64,000 nucleotides of DNA from an uncultured Bacteroidota bacterium (GCA_903932685.1 CAIZGX010000004.1:1-64000); one strand, 5' to 3'. Counted from the stretch's first letter, positions 1-10,549 are shown. The notes: generated by a model not told the origin, from the sequence alone. Numbers and translations are program-made.

Positions 1-1
1 G

Positions 2-3000
2 AGTACAGATACTCAGGTTATTGTTATTTATGCCGTGCCAAGTGGCGCTATAACTCCATCTGGACCTTACTGTCAATCGGCACTGCCAGTAACTCTTACA
101 GCAGCAACAGCTGGCGGGATTTGGAGTGGAACAGGAATTAACAACGCGGCAACGGGAAGCTTTGGATCAACCACCCTGGCGGCTAATACGTATGCAATCA
201 CTTATACAACTTCCGGAAACTGTCCGCGAACGTTCAATCAAAATATTGTTGTTAATGCAAGTACCAATGCAACAATAACTGGGGCTGGTCCTTTTTGCTC
301 AGATGATCCTGCAGTGATTTTAAATGCCGCTCAAACAGGCGGAACATGGAGCGGCCCGGGAATAACAAGTGCTGTAACAGGTGCTTTCAATCCAGCCAAC
401 GCGAACACCGGAAATAATACAGTTACTTATGCAATAGGCGGACCTTGCCCTAGCTCAGACACACAGGTTATTGTCGTGAACTCATTGCCAGATGGAACAA
501 TAACCCCGGCGGGTCCGTTTTGTCAATCTAACTTACCTTTCACTTTGACAGCAGCAAGTGCCGGAGGCACATGGAGCGGAACAGGAATAAACAATACTTC
601 AACAGGTAGTTTCGGATCAACAACTCTTGCTGCCAATACCTACACCGTAACATACAACACAGGCGGAAACTGTCCACAAATTTTCACCGAAAATATTGTA
701 GTTAACGCGAATACCAATGCAACCATTGCGGCAGCAGGTCCTTTCTGCGCCGACGTTGCCCCAGTTGTTTTAACAGCCGCTCAAACAGCCGGAACATGGA
801 GCGGTCCGGGAATAACAAGTGCTGTAACAGGCGCTTTTAATCCAGCACTTGCGAATGTTGGAAACAATACCATTACATATTCTATCGGTGGACCATGCCC
901 GAGTACCGACACCCAAACCGTTTTGATTTATGACGTTCCAGACGGCACCATTAATCCGGCTGGACCTTACTGTCAATCGGCACTGCCAGTAACTCTTACA
1001 GCAGCAACAGCTGGTGGGACTTGGAGTGGAACAGGAATTAACAACGCGGCAACAGGAAGCTTCGGCTCAACAACACTGGCGGCTAATACGTATGCAATCA
1101 CTTATACGACTTCCGGAAACTGTCCGCGAACGTTCAACCAAAATATTGTTGTTAATGCAAGTACCAATGCAACAATAACTGCGGCAGGTCCTTTTTGCTC
1201 TGATGATCCTGCAGTGATTTTAAATGCCGCTCAAACAGGCGGAACATGGAGTGGAACGGGAATAACAAGTGGTGTAACAGGTACTTTTAATCCAGCCACC
1301 GCGAACACCGGAAATAACACAATTACTTATGCAATAGGCGGACCTTGTCCAAGCACAGACACTCAAGTTATTGTTGTGAACTCTTTGCCGGACGGCACCA
1401 TTACTCCCGCGGGACCATTTTGTCAATCCTCTCTTCCATTCACATTGACAGCAGCAAGTGCCGGAGGCACATGGAGTGGAACTGGAATTACCAATACAAC
1501 AACAGGTGTTTTTGGATCTACAACTTTAGCAGCCAATACCTACACCGTAACATACAACACAGGCGGAAACTGCCCACAAATTTTCACCGAAAATATTGTA
1601 GTTAACGCGAATACCAACGCGACTATTTCTGCAGCTGGACCATATTGTGCTGATGTTGCACCATTGGTTTTAACAGCAGCTCAGACAGGCGGAGTTTGGA
1701 CGGGGTCAGGAATTACAGACGCGGCAACAGGTGCATTCAGCCCGGCTATTGCTATTGTTGGAGACAATTTGCTTACTTATACCATTGGCGGGCCATGCCC
1801 GAGCAGCGATACTCAAACAATTGTTATCTATCCTGTTCTAGACGGAACCATTACCCCAGCCGGGCCGTTTTGTCAATCGGATCTTCCGGTAACATTAACT
1901 GCAGCCAGCACAGGCGGAACATGGAGTGGTACAGGAATAAACAATGCGTCTGCTGGTGCTTTTGGATCTTCAACTTTGGCTGCAAATACGTATACCATTA
2001 CATATAATACAGGTGGTAACTGTCCCCTCGATTTTACAGAAACGATAGTAGTCAATGCTAACGTAGATGCAACTATAACGCCTCAAGCCAATCTATGCGC
2101 AGATGCAGCTTCAATTATTTTTGTTGGGGCTGAATTAGGCGGAATTTGGGGCGGAAATGGAATAACAGATACTGCAACTGGAGCGTTTGATCCTGCATCT
2201 GTAATACCAGGTATTCAAACAATAACTTATACTATTTCTGGCGTTTGTCCGGACACCGACACTCAGACGATAGAGGTTTATCCTGTCTATGATGGAACAA
2301 TTACGCCCGCTGGACCGTTTTGTCAATCTGATCTTCCCGTATTGTTAACGGCCGCTTCAGCAGGTGGAACATGGAGCGGATCAGGATTTAATAACGTTGT
2401 AAACGGAAGTTTTGGATCAACAAATTTAGCCGGTAACACGTACACTGTAACTTACACAACGGCAGGAAACTGCCCGAGGGTTTTTAATGAAACGGTGGTC
2501 GTAAATGCCAATGTAGACGCAACCATTTCAAATGTATTGCCTCTGTGCGCTGATGTTGCTCCGTTTAATTTAACTGCTGCAGACGCTGGCGGGACTTGGA
2601 GCGGAACAGGAATAACAGATGCTGTGGCAGGAACATTTGATCCGAGTATTGCAACCGCAAACCAGACCATTACTTACACGATTCCTGGTTCTTGCCCAAG
2701 TACAGACACTCAGGACATTACGGTTTATGCGGTTTACGATGGAACCATAACTCCGGCTGGACCATTTTGTCAGGCGGATTTACCGATCACAATGACTGCC
2801 GCGACTTCAGGCGGGACATGGAGTGGAACGGGTATCAGTAGTGCTTCAGCAGGAACTTTTGGCTCTAACTCGTTAGCTGCGAATTCATACACAATCACCT
2901 ACACTACGCAAGGGAACTGTTCACAGGCGAATACAACAACGATTGTTGTAAATGAGAGTGTTGATGCAACGGTTTCGGCTGTTGCCGATGTTTGTAATGA

Positions 3001-4411
3001 TGCGCCCGCATTTAACATGACTGCTGCAGATGCAGGCGGAACATGGAGCGGCCAAGGAGTAAGCGCAACAGGGACTTTTACACCAAATTCAGTTACTCCT
3101 AACACTTACACAATTACCTATTCTATCGGAGGCGCGTGCCCGGATTCGGATACTCAGGACATTGTCGTATTGGTTGTTCCAGATGGAACTATTACTCCAG
3201 CAGGACCATTTTGTCAAGATGCATTGCCGCAAACACTTGTAGCAGCGAGTTCTGGCGGAGTTTGGAGCGGCACAGGAATTAACAATGCTGCAACAGGAGC
3301 TTTCGGAGCAGCGAATACACCTGCCGGTAACTATTCTATTACTTACACAACTCCGGGCGCATGTTCTAATTCTTTCAATCAAGTTGTGGAGGTTATTGCA
3401 AATCTAGACGCTACAATTGGAGCAGCCGGACCTTTTTGTGAAGACGCTTCACCATACAATCTCACCGCCGCAAGTGCAGGCGGGGTTTGGAGTGGAACAG
3501 GTGCAATTACAGCAGGAGGGCAAATAAACCCTGGCGTTTTAGACGTTGGAACCTATACCTTCAATTACAACATAGATAACAACGGTTGTTTAAGTAGCGA
3601 TAACGTTCAAGTTACGGTAAATGCTTTACCGCAACCAAGTTTTACCGCTAGTGTAACAGAAGGATGTTCTCCTCTATCTGTGACATTTACGAATACCTCT
3701 AATCCATTGGGAAGCAATTGTGTGTGGTATGTAGATGGCGTACCAGCAGGAAATGGGAATTCATACAGTGAGATATTTACAGGAAGTTCCTGCTCTGATA
3801 TAGGAATAATGGTTACAGATGCTGTAGGCTGCAGCCAAAATATAACAATGACTGATTTAGTGTGTGCATACCCTAATCCTTCTGCATCCTTCTCTTGGTC
3901 ACCGCTTGAACCTCTGTTGGGCGAAACGGTTTCCTTTGAAAACACCTCTATCGGAGGATTAACTTATGACTGGGACATTAATGGTCAAGGGGCTTCAGGC
4001 GAAAGCGTTACGTTTGATGTCCTTACGGTAATTGATGGAGAGTTTCAAGCGTGCTTGCAAGTTGAAGGACAAGGGGGTTGTATGGATTCTCAGTGTTACA
4101 CGATTGTATTAAGTTCAGAATCGTATATTTTCGTTCCTAATTCCTTCACTCCAGACGCTGATGGCACGAACGATGTATTCGCTCCGGTAATTGCTGGACT
4201 AACGAGCGATTACAGCTATACATTCAGAATATTTGATCGTTGGGGGGAAGTTGTTTTCGAAACGAATGACCCCAACGATGTTTGGACAGGCAATGTTCAC
4301 GGAAGAAATCATTACGCTCAACCGGATGCGTATGTCTACGAGATAACCCTGCAGCTTAGAGCCGGAGAGGTTCCGATTAGAAAAGTTGGCTCGGTTGTCT
4401 TGATTCGATAA
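2..4411 (+). CDS. Giant repetitive T9SS surface protein (CHU_C C-terminus), 5'-truncated by window edge
   Basis: The reading frame is open from base 2, so the start and signal peptide lie upstream of the window; 1469 residues are visible. The first ~1200 residues are about 75-residue modules with two alternating types. Type A begins DGTITPAGPFCQ and carries GGTWSGTGINN and GNCP. Type B begins with DATI, then FCAD, GGTWSG and GPCPS-DTQ. Each module has two conserved cysteines that could form a disulfide. After the repeats come two PKD-like segments and, from about residue 1374, a gliding-motility C-terminal (CHU_C) domain starting FVPNSFTPDADGTNDVF and ending VVLIR. This domain is the type-B signal for T9SS export and surface attachment. 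The function is probably adhesion or filament formation (inference). It is a tandem paralogue of the next gene; the last ~270 residues are very similar. A GTG at 35 is internal and not a real start. Confidence 0.9.
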   Translation, partial: STDTQVIVIYAVPSGAITPSGPYCQSALPVTLTAATAGGIWSGTGINNAATGSFGSTTLAANTYAITYTTSGNCPRTFNQNIVVNASTNATITGAGPFCSDDPAVILNAAQTGGTWSGPGITSAVTGAFNPANANTGNNTVTYAIGGPCPSSDTQVIVVNSLPDGTITPAGPFCQSNLPFTLTAASAGGTWSGTGINNTSTGSFGSTTLAANTYTVTYNTGGNCPQIFTENIVVNANTNATIAAAGPFCADVAPVVLTAAQTAGTWSGPGITSAVTGAFNPALANVGNNTITYSIGGPCPSTDTQTVLIYDVPDGTINPAGPYCQSALPVTLTAATAGGTWSGTGINNAATGSFGSTTLAANTYAITYTTSGNCPRTFNQNIVVNASTNATITAAGPFCSDDPAVILNAAQTGGTWSGTGITSGVTGTFNPATANTGNNTITYAIGGPCPSTDTQVIVVNSLPDGTITPAGPFCQSSLPFTLTAASAGGTWSGTGITNTTTGVFGSTTLAANTYTVTYNTGGNCPQIFTENIVVNANTNATISAAGPYCADVAPLVLTAAQTGGVWTGSGITDAATGAFSPAIAIVGDNLLTYTIGGPCPSSDTQTIVIYPVLDGTITPAGPFCQSDLPVTLTAASTGGTWSGTGINNASAGAFGSSTLAANTYTITYNTGGNCPLDFTETIVVNANVDATITPQANLCADAASIIFVGAELGGIWGGNGITDTATGAFDPASVIPGIQTITYTISGVCPDTDTQTIEVYPVYDGTITPAGPFCQSDLPVLLTAASAGGTWSGSGFNNVVNGSFGSTNLAGNTYTVTYTTAGNCPRVFNETVVVNANVDATISNVLPLCADVAPFNLTAADAGGTWSGTGITDAVAGTFDPSIATANQTITYTIPGSCPSTDTQDITVYAVYDGTITPAGPFCQADLPITMTAATSGGTWSGTGISSASAGTFGSNSLAANSYTITYTTQGNCSQANTTTIVVNESVDATVSAVADVCNDAPAFNMTAADAGGTWSGQGVSATGTFTPNSVTPNTYTITYSIGGACPDSDTQDIVVLVVPDGTITPAGPFCQDALPQTLVAASSGGVWSGTGINNAATGAFGAANTPAGNYSITYTTPGACSNSFNQVVEVIANLDATIGAAGPFCEDASPYNLTAASAGGVWSGTGAITAGGQINPGVLDVGTYTFNYNIDNNGCLSSDNVQVTVNALPQPSFTASVTEGCSPLSVTFTNTSNPLGSNCVWYVDGVPAGNGNSYSEIFTGSSCSDIGIMVTDAVGCSQNITMTDLVCAYPNPSASFSWSPLEPLLGETVSFENTSIGGLTYDWDINGQGASGESVTFDVLTVIDGEFQACLQVEGQGGCMDSQCYTIVLSSESYIFVPNSFTPDADGTNDVFAPVIAGLTSDYSYTFRIFDRWGEVVFETNDPNDVWTGNVHGRNHYAQPDAYVYEITLQLRAGEVPIRKVGSVVLIR
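41..3634 (+). repeat. In-gene tandem repeat: eight A/B modules, ~450 bp period
   Basis: A-type modules start (DGT or equivalent) at 41, 491, 941, 1391, 1841, 2291, 2738 and 3182. The spacing is exactly 450 bp for the first five steps, then 447 and 444. Superimposed on this is a 900-bp duplication: bases 41-940 and 941-1840 differ at only a few positions per 60-base line in the lines I compared. This indicates recent unequal crossing-over or gene conversion. Later copies are more diverged. Confidence 0.9.
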
Positions 4412-4450
4412 AAAACGACCAGATCGTATTCGAAGGCCGCAACTATTTTG

Positions 4451-4458
4451 TACTTTTG
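4451..4458 (+). promoter_or_regulatory. Probable promoter -7 box of the 1329-aa surface protein
   Basis: TACTTTTG matches the Bacteroidota -7 consensus TAnnTTTG and lies 57 bases before the start codon. No clear -33 TTG was seen at the usual distance. Confidence 0.5.
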
Positions 4459-4515
4459 TTAGTCTAGTATTCATAAGGAAGAAATTCCCTTGGAATAGAC
4501 CAAAACCTAACAGTT

Positions 4516-7500
4516 GTGAAAAAATATTTATTTATCGTTTTAGCAGTCCTCGTAGCTGTTGTTGCAAAAGCTCAGCCTGGGCCTACCACTTACACGCTTA
4601 ATCCGCAGCCCGTTAACGGACAATACTCTACCGGAACTATTGTAACCTTGTGTTACACCATGACTGGTTTTGGAGGTTGCGGAACAGCGGAATGGTTCGA
4701 AGGATTTGATTTAAACCTTGGTCCTGGATGGACAAATGTTTCGCCTGTAACTGCCCCTGCCGATTGCGGTGGAGGTGCTGGTGGCGGACAAGGATGGATT
4801 TGGTTGGTAACGAATAACACTGCTGTTGGTCCCGTTGGTCCGGGGTATTTTTATGAAGGCCCAACAGGCCCCATTGACGGAAATCCATCGAACGACTGGG
4901 GCGACGCGGGTAATTGTACTTGGAGTTTTTGCGTGAATTTAACTGTAGCGAATTCTCCCGCAGCAGGAAGTTTATCTGTTGCTGTATCTGCTGCATCCGA
5001 TGGTTTTTGGGGTAATTGGGGTGGAAACGGTTGTGACTATGCCACGCCAATTACAGTTTTGCCTCCTTCAACAAGTATTTCCGGAGTTCCTCTTTGTTCA
5101 GTTACAGCGACAAACGTTTCGACAAATGCCAACAATTGTGCAGGAGCTACAATAACCCTTAATGCATCGAATGCAACGGGTGCCACCAACTACGCTTGGA
5201 CAGGCCCAAACGGATACACCGCAACCGGTCAATCAGTGACTATTCCCGCAGCTCAAGTAACGAGTGCTGGAGTGTACACCGTTACCGCTACAGGTGCTGC
5301 TACATGTTCTGGATCTACGACAGTGGTTGTTAATCCAGTTCCTCAAGTAAACGCAACGTCTAACGGACCGGTTTGTGTTTGCAATCCGTTAACGCTTAGT
5401 TCAGGATTAACCCCAACACCGGGCCTATTGGTAGCATGGACAGGACCTGGATTTGCTTCTTTGAGCGCCAACCCTACCATCGCTTGTCCTCAAGTAACAA
5501 ATAGCGGAACATATACTTGTACTGCCTTGCAAGCGGGTTGTCAAACACAACAAACAGTTGTCGTATTGGTTAGCCCAACACCTTCAGCTGTTGTAAGTCC
5601 GGGCGGAACTTACAGTGTCTGCGCGGGAGCCACTATTCCAACACAAACAATTACCGGAACACCGGCAAACGCAGTGTTAGGATGGACGAATACTCAACCG
5701 GGAATAGGCATTGCTGCAACAGGCACCGGTACTATTCCTTCGTTTACCACAGTTAATAATACCCCCGCTTCTATTACTTCGGTAGTTACGGTAACACCGA
5801 CTTTAGGAACTTGCGTTGGAACACCAAGTACAATTACTATTACGGTTGGCCCGAGCCCGACTATTATTGAACCTGTTTCTTATCTCTATTGCGACGGTGC
5901 AACGTTTGCCGGCGTTGATTGGGGAGCGACTCCTTCAAGCACAGTTGTAAACTGGACAAATGATTACACTGCTTCTGGTCTCCCAGGATCTGGCCAAGGA
6001 AACATAGGAAGTTTTCTATTGAACAACCCAACACTGGGTCAAGCACTTTCAACTTTCACGGCCACTCCTTCTGTAGGTATGTGTATAGGAACTCCGGTTA
6101 CCTTCACGGTTACAGTGGCTGGAAACGGGGACGCAACCATTACCGATATTGGTCCATTGTGTTCAGATGTTGGCCCGCAAACGATTATTGCTGCCGATCC
6201 AACGGGGACTTGGTCTGGGGTTGGAATTGTTAGTGCTTCTGGTAACACATCTGTGTTTGACCCTATCATAGCTGGTCCTGGACAGCACGATATTTATTAC
6301 AGCATTGCTGGTCAATGTGGAGGTACAGATGGACTCCAAATTGAAGTGTTGAATGTACCAGCAGCTTTTGCTGGTCTTGATTTTAGTATTTGTGAAGGCG
6401 TTGATTCTGTAATGGTTGGATCTTTTACAAATTCAAACACCGGCACCGAACAATTTACTTGGTCACCTGCTACGAATTTGAGCAGTGCAACTATTTCTTC
6501 CCCAACATTAACTGCGACAACAACACAGACTTACACGCTTACCGTGAATTCTGGAATTTGCGCTTCAAGTGACGATATTGTTGTTACCGTTGTTCCGCAG
6601 AGCGATGCGACAATTGTAGCGTCAGGCCCTTATTGTGCTGACATAGCAGCCGTGCAGCTTTCGTCACTCGAAACAGGAGGCGCTTGGTCAGGAACAGGAA
6701 TAACAAGTGCGTCTAACGGGACGTTCGATCCAGCGGTAGCAACTCCTGGAACATATACTGTTACGCATTCTATCGGCGGTTTCTGTCCTTCAACAGATAC
6801 AGAAGACTTTGTTGTTTGGGATGTTCCAGATGGAACAATCACTCCTGCAGGCCCGTTTTGTATTGCAGAACTTCCAATTACATTATCAGCTGCTAGTGCA
6901 GGTGGTACATGGAGTGGAACAGGAATAAACAATGCGGTTTCAGGAAGTTTCGGAAGTGCAACTACAACAGCGAATTCTTATTTGATCAACTACAATACAG
7001 GTGGAAACTGTCCGCGTGATTTCACAACAACTGTTGTTGTCAATAACAACTCTGACGCAACAATTAACGCTATCGCAGATATTTGTAACGACGCTCCTGC
7101 TGTAACGTTAACGGCAGCTCAAGCTGGTGGAACTTGGTCAGGGCAAGGTGTTGCTGGTTCAAGCTTTAGTCCAGCTGGATTAATACCCGGAACATATACC
7201 GTGACTTATAATATTGGAGGCGCATGTCCAGATTCAGATACGCAAGATGTTATTGTATTGGCTGTTCCAGATGGAACAATCACTCCGGCAGGACCCTTCT
7301 GTCAAGATGCTCTTCCGCAAACACTCACGGCTGCTACAGCCGGTGGAACTTGGAGCGGAACTGGTATTAACAATGCAGCAAATGGTTCTTTCGGAAGCAC
7401 AACATTGGCTGCTAATAATTACACTGTGACTTATACCACTTCCGGAGTTTGTCCGCAAGCATTCACAGAAACTATTCAAGTCATTGGAAACCTTAACGCG

Positions 7501-8505
7501 ACTATTACAGCTGCCGGACCATTCTGCGAGAACGCTGCTGCTCAGACGCTGACCGCTGCGAACCCAGGGGGTGTTTGGTCTGCAACAGGAACAGGCGCTA
7601 TTACAGCAGGAGGACAAATTTCTCCAACCACACTTGGAGCTGGAACGTACACGTTTAATTATAATTTGAATAACTCAGGGTGTTTAAGTTCAGACAACGT
7701 TCAAGTGACTATAAACGCATTACCAATACCAAGCTTTACGGCTAGTGCAACAACGGGCTGTTCTCCTTTGTCGGTGAGTTTCACCAATACATCGAATCCT
7801 TTAGGAAGTAGCTGCGTTTGGTACCTCGATGGCGCACCTTCAGGAAGCGGAAATACGTTTAGTAATTTGTTTACGGGAAATTCATGTTCCGATATCGGAA
7901 TTATGATTACAGATGCCGCGGGTTGCAATGCAACAATAACGCAGAACGATTTAGTGTGTGCTGTTTCAAACCCATCTGCCTCGTTCTCGTGGACACCCTC
8001 AGAGCCGACATCTGGAAGCACTTTGTTTTTTGACAATGCTTCACTAGGTGGGGTATCATACATTTGGAATATCGACGGTACTGAATACACCGATGAAAAT
8101 GTAACATTCCCACTTCCAACTAGTATTGGTGAAACATTCCAAGCGTGCTTGGATGTTGTAGGTGTTGGTGGTTGCATGGATGCTCAGTGTTACACGATAA
8201 GCGTAAGCACGAGCTCGTATGTTTATGTACCGAATTCATTTACTCCGGATGGAGATGGGAAAAACGATGTTTTCGCTCCGGTAGTTACAGGCTTGTCTAG
8301 CACATCTCGCTACAGCTTTTCAGTATATAACAGATGGGGTGATTTGATTTTCGAGACCGAAGACCCGACGGATGTTTGGATTGGAGATGTAAACGATGGG
8401 TCCCACTTTGCTGAAGACGGAGCTTACGTTTATCAAATAAAAATTCAGTTTAGTTCTGGCGAAGATCCATTCGAACGAATGGGAACAGTAGTCTTGGTTC
8501 GCTAA
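4516..8505 (+). CDS. Giant repetitive T9SS surface protein with CHU_C C-terminal domain
   Basis: 1329 residues. It starts at a GTG followed by a signal peptide (KKYLFIVLAVLVAVVAKAQ). Residues ~20-200 form a unique domain with several Cys and Trp. Residues ~200-700 are Ig/PKD-like repeats, and ~700-1130 are the same two-cysteine A/B modules as in the upstream gene (GGTWSGTGINN, GPFCQDALPQTL). The CHU_C sorting domain occupies ~1233-1329 (VPNSFTPDGDGKNDVF to VVLVR). It is probably exported by T9SS and displayed on the surface; an adhesive role is inferred from the architecture only. It lies 104 bp downstream of its paralogue, with its own likely promoter. Its stop codon overlaps the stop codon of the convergent gene by two bases. 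Confidence 0.9.
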   Translation: MKKYLFIVLAVLVAVVAKAQPGPTTYTLNPQPVNGQYSTGTIVTLCYTMTGFGGCGTAEWFEGFDLNLGPGWTNVSPVTAPADCGGGAGGGQGWIWLVTNNTAVGPVGPGYFYEGPTGPIDGNPSNDWGDAGNCTWSFCVNLTVANSPAAGSLSVAVSAASDGFWGNWGGNGCDYATPITVLPPSTSISGVPLCSVTATNVSTNANNCAGATITLNASNATGATNYAWTGPNGYTATGQSVTIPAAQVTSAGVYTVTATGAATCSGSTTVVVNPVPQVNATSNGPVCVCNPLTLSSGLTPTPGLLVAWTGPGFASLSANPTIACPQVTNSGTYTCTALQAGCQTQQTVVVLVSPTPSAVVSPGGTYSVCAGATIPTQTITGTPANAVLGWTNTQPGIGIAATGTGTIPSFTTVNNTPASITSVVTVTPTLGTCVGTPSTITITVGPSPTIIEPVSYLYCDGATFAGVDWGATPSSTVVNWTNDYTASGLPGSGQGNIGSFLLNNPTLGQALSTFTATPSVGMCIGTPVTFTVTVAGNGDATITDIGPLCSDVGPQTIIAADPTGTWSGVGIVSASGNTSVFDPIIAGPGQHDIYYSIAGQCGGTDGLQIEVLNVPAAFAGLDFSICEGVDSVMVGSFTNSNTGTEQFTWSPATNLSSATISSPTLTATTTQTYTLTVNSGICASSDDIVVTVVPQSDATIVASGPYCADIAAVQLSSLETGGAWSGTGITSASNGTFDPAVATPGTYTVTHSIGGFCPSTDTEDFVVWDVPDGTITPAGPFCIAELPITLSAASAGGTWSGTGINNAVSGSFGSATTTANSYLINYNTGGNCPRDFTTTVVVNNNSDATINAIADICNDAPAVTLTAAQAGGTWSGQGVAGSSFSPAGLIPGTYTVTYNIGGACPDSDTQDVIVLAVPDGTITPAGPFCQDALPQTLTAATAGGTWSGTGINNAANGSFGSTTLAANNYTVTYTTSGVCPQAFTETIQVIGNLNATITAAGPFCENAAAQTLTAANPGGVWSATGTGAITAGGQISPTTLGAGTYTFNYNLNNSGCLSSDNVQVTINALPIPSFTASATTGCSPLSVSFTNTSNPLGSSCVWYLDGAPSGSGNTFSNLFTGNSCSDIGIMITDAAGCNATITQNDLVCAVSNPSASFSWTPSEPTSGSTLFFDNASLGGVSYIWNIDGTEYTDENVTFPLPTSIGETFQACLDVVGVGGCMDAQCYTISVSTSSYVYVPNSFTPDGDGKNDVFAPVVTGLSSTSRYSFSVYNRWGDLIFETEDPTDVWIGDVNDGSHFAEDGAYVYQIKIQFSSGEDPFERMGTVVLVR

Positions 8506-10484
8506 CGAATTAAACTTATGAAACCGCGGAATTCACGAGCTTCACCGTTCGTGAATTTTGCTTTTATGAGGTATGAATAAACACCATCAGGAGCGAAATA
8601 ACTCCCGTTTCGTGCTTCTCCCGCCCAGGGGGACTTCGGATTTTCACTTGAAAAAACAATCTCTCCCCAACGGTTGAACACCAGCGTTTCAACTTCTGTC
8701 CACCCGTTTATTTCAGGAAACCAAACATCGTTAATTGCGTCGTTATTCGGAGTGAAAGAATTCGGGATGAAGATATAGATATTACAATCGTCGAATTCCA
8801 TATTCCAGTTTCGAGAAACCGTTTCACACATGTTTGAAACCGTTACGGAATAATTTCCAGATTCAAAAAAAGAATGAGTTGAAAGTTCGGTCCCATCGAA
8901 CCAAAGAAAGTATTCAGCTGTTGGAGAAGTGGCAGTAAGTGTTACTGTGTCGCCTTGGCAATAGGTGTAATTATTTCCAATTGGAATCACAATGGGGTCT
9001 AAAAACGAGACAAGTATTGAATCGAAAACAGTGCAAACACCATCAGAGTATGACGCTGTAACCAATCCGGGTGAATTCGCGAGATAGGTTGAAGAAAGAG
9101 TGCTCCCGTTCCAAGTAACCTGTTCGCTGAAGGAAAAACTCAAACTTGCTCCTGTGCACAAGGTAGTATCAGGCCCAAGATCTATCACCGGAGGGTCAAC
9201 AAGGGCTACAAACGCACTATCAAGTATTGGACAGCCCAAATAGAAATAAGTGCCGTAAATCATCCCTGAGGAGGAAATGGGAAGGGAGTTGCTTGTAGTT
9301 CCATTTCCCCATAGAACGCTTTGACTCGTGGTGTATGAATAGGGCTGGTCTGCGCAAACTGTAACATCGGGACCAAGATTCCAGTTTGGAAGTGCTACAA
9401 TTGAAACATTCACCACATCTGTTAATGAACAGCCATTGAGTGTCGCAGTTACTTGGTAGTTACCGGAACTTTGAACGTTGTAGCTTGCCGTTGCAGGGCC
9501 GTTCAGCCATTGCACCGAAGTGAAGTTTCCCGAGGCTAATAAGCTTGCGTTCGTTCCGGGACAAATGACAGTGTCGTTCCCTGCGAAAACAGAAACCGCC
9601 AAAGGGCTTACCACAAAATCAAAAGATCCGGTGGCCGTATTTCCGCAGGCATCGTTCACATATCCAGCAAGGTCAGAGATTGACAAAGTGTAATTTCCAG
9701 CTGGAAGATTTCCTAGCGTTGGAATGAGTGTCACTGAAGGGTTCCCCGGCGAGTTAGGGGCAGGCACTTGAATGGAATTGATTGTGACGTTTCCTGCAGG
9801 GCCGGTTAATTGAAAATCTACAGGCTGAATGGAAGTGGTAACAATGTTTTCATCGAATTCAACTACAACACCAGGATTGTTGCAATCGGTGGTAACATTT
9901 ATGATTGTTGGATTGATATCGTCGAATAGAGAAGCTGTTGAATTAGAGAAATCAATGGTGTAACCGCTAGAGCTGTTCGACCAATTCATAACAACCAAGG
10001 CATAGGTTTGTCCGGCTGTAACATTTAAATCGCTGTTGAATGTGGGACCGTTTAGATCTCCAGGGCCATTGGAATTTCCGGTTCCTCCATTAGCGGTAGA
10101 AATACCCGTGGGACCTGACCCGAAAAATAGCCCGTATGAATTGCAACTTACTTCTGGCGAAGTCCCGTTCATTATTCCAGCACAGCCGTTGTCTGTGATG
10201 TTGAACATACCCCAATCATAGTCGGCATCCACATCAGAAGGATCCAAAATAAATCCCATGTTGCCCGATTGCGTAACTGTGAAAGTATACCACATTGAAC
10301 TTGTTTCAGTGCCGCTGTTACAGGCCCCTGTGGGCTCGAATACATTTCCAAAAGTAGAAGTAGCGTTGGCCTCAGTATAGACGTCTTCACACAACTGAAT
10401 AGCCCCGTTGCAATCGCTAACACTTTGCGCGCAGAGGTCTGCAGCGAAAAGGAAAACAAGAACAAGTGAAATGAATGATTTCAT
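8502..10484 (-). CDS. T9SS surface protein with CHU_C C-terminal domain
   Basis: 660 residues with an N-terminal signal peptide (MKSFISLVLVFLFAADLCAQ). The N-terminal half (~20-190) resembles the lectin/jelly-roll-like domains often found at the start of flavobacterial exported proteins (MWYTF, DVDADYDWGMF). The middle has an Ig-like segment (VVEFDENIVTTSIQP) and PKD-like repeats with motifs such as GNDTVICPG, GPDVTVCAD and GPDTTLCTG. The C-terminus (~569-660, FIPNSFTPNNDAINDVWFP to FISLIR) is the CHU_C type-B T9SS signal. It lacks the A/B modules of the two genes opposite. Its TAG stop overlaps the TAA stop of the plus-strand gene. The function is unknown beyond surface localisation. Confidence 0.88.
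   Translation of the reverse strand: MKSFISLVLVFLFAADLCAQSVSDCNGAIQLCEDVYTEANATSTFGNVFEPTGACNSGTETSSMWYTFTVTQSGNMGFILDPSDVDADYDWGMFNITDNGCAGIMNGTSPEVSCNSYGLFFGSGPTGISTANGGTGNSNGPGDLNGPTFNSDLNVTAGQTYALVVMNWSNSSSGYTIDFSNSTASLFDDINPTIINVTTDCNNPGVVVEFDENIVTTSIQPVDFQLTGPAGNVTINSIQVPAPNSPGNPSVTLIPTLGNLPAGNYTLSISDLAGYVNDACGNTATGSFDFVVSPLAVSVFAGNDTVICPGTNASLLASGNFTSVQWLNGPATASYNVQSSGNYQVTATLNGCSLTDVVNVSIVALPNWNLGPDVTVCADQPYSYTTSQSVLWGNGTTSNSLPISSSGMIYGTYFYLGCPILDSAFVALVDPPVIDLGPDTTLCTGASLSFSFSEQVTWNGSTLSSTYLANSPGLVTASYSDGVCTVFDSILVSFLDPIVIPIGNNYTYCQGDTVTLTATSPTAEYFLWFDGTELSTHSFFESGNYSVTVSNMCETVSRNWNMEFDDCNIYIFIPNSFTPNNDAINDVWFPEINGWTEVETLVFNRWGEIVFSSENPKSPWAGEARNGSYFAPDGVYSYLIKAKFTNGEAREFRGFISLIR
8530..8560 (+). 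terminator. Hairpin with T-rich tail, inside the 3' end of the convergent gene
   Basis: AATTCACGA (8530-8538) pairs with TCGTGAATT (8549-8557); the stem extends by G-T and C-G around a six-base loop and is followed by TTGCTTTTA. It lies 25 bp after the plus-strand stop codon. It sits within the last codons of the minus-strand gene, so it would terminate the plus transcript inside antisense coding sequence. Confidence 0.6.
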
Positions 10485-10549
10485 GGAAAACAGTTAAGGC
10501 GGCCATGCAATTTACTATTTTTTCCGTGCCATTTGAATAAAGATATTTT

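Noticed and set aside
2-3634. Tandem repeats as a CRISPR or satellite array
   Set aside because: The 225/450-bp periods are protein-coding modules in one long reading frame.
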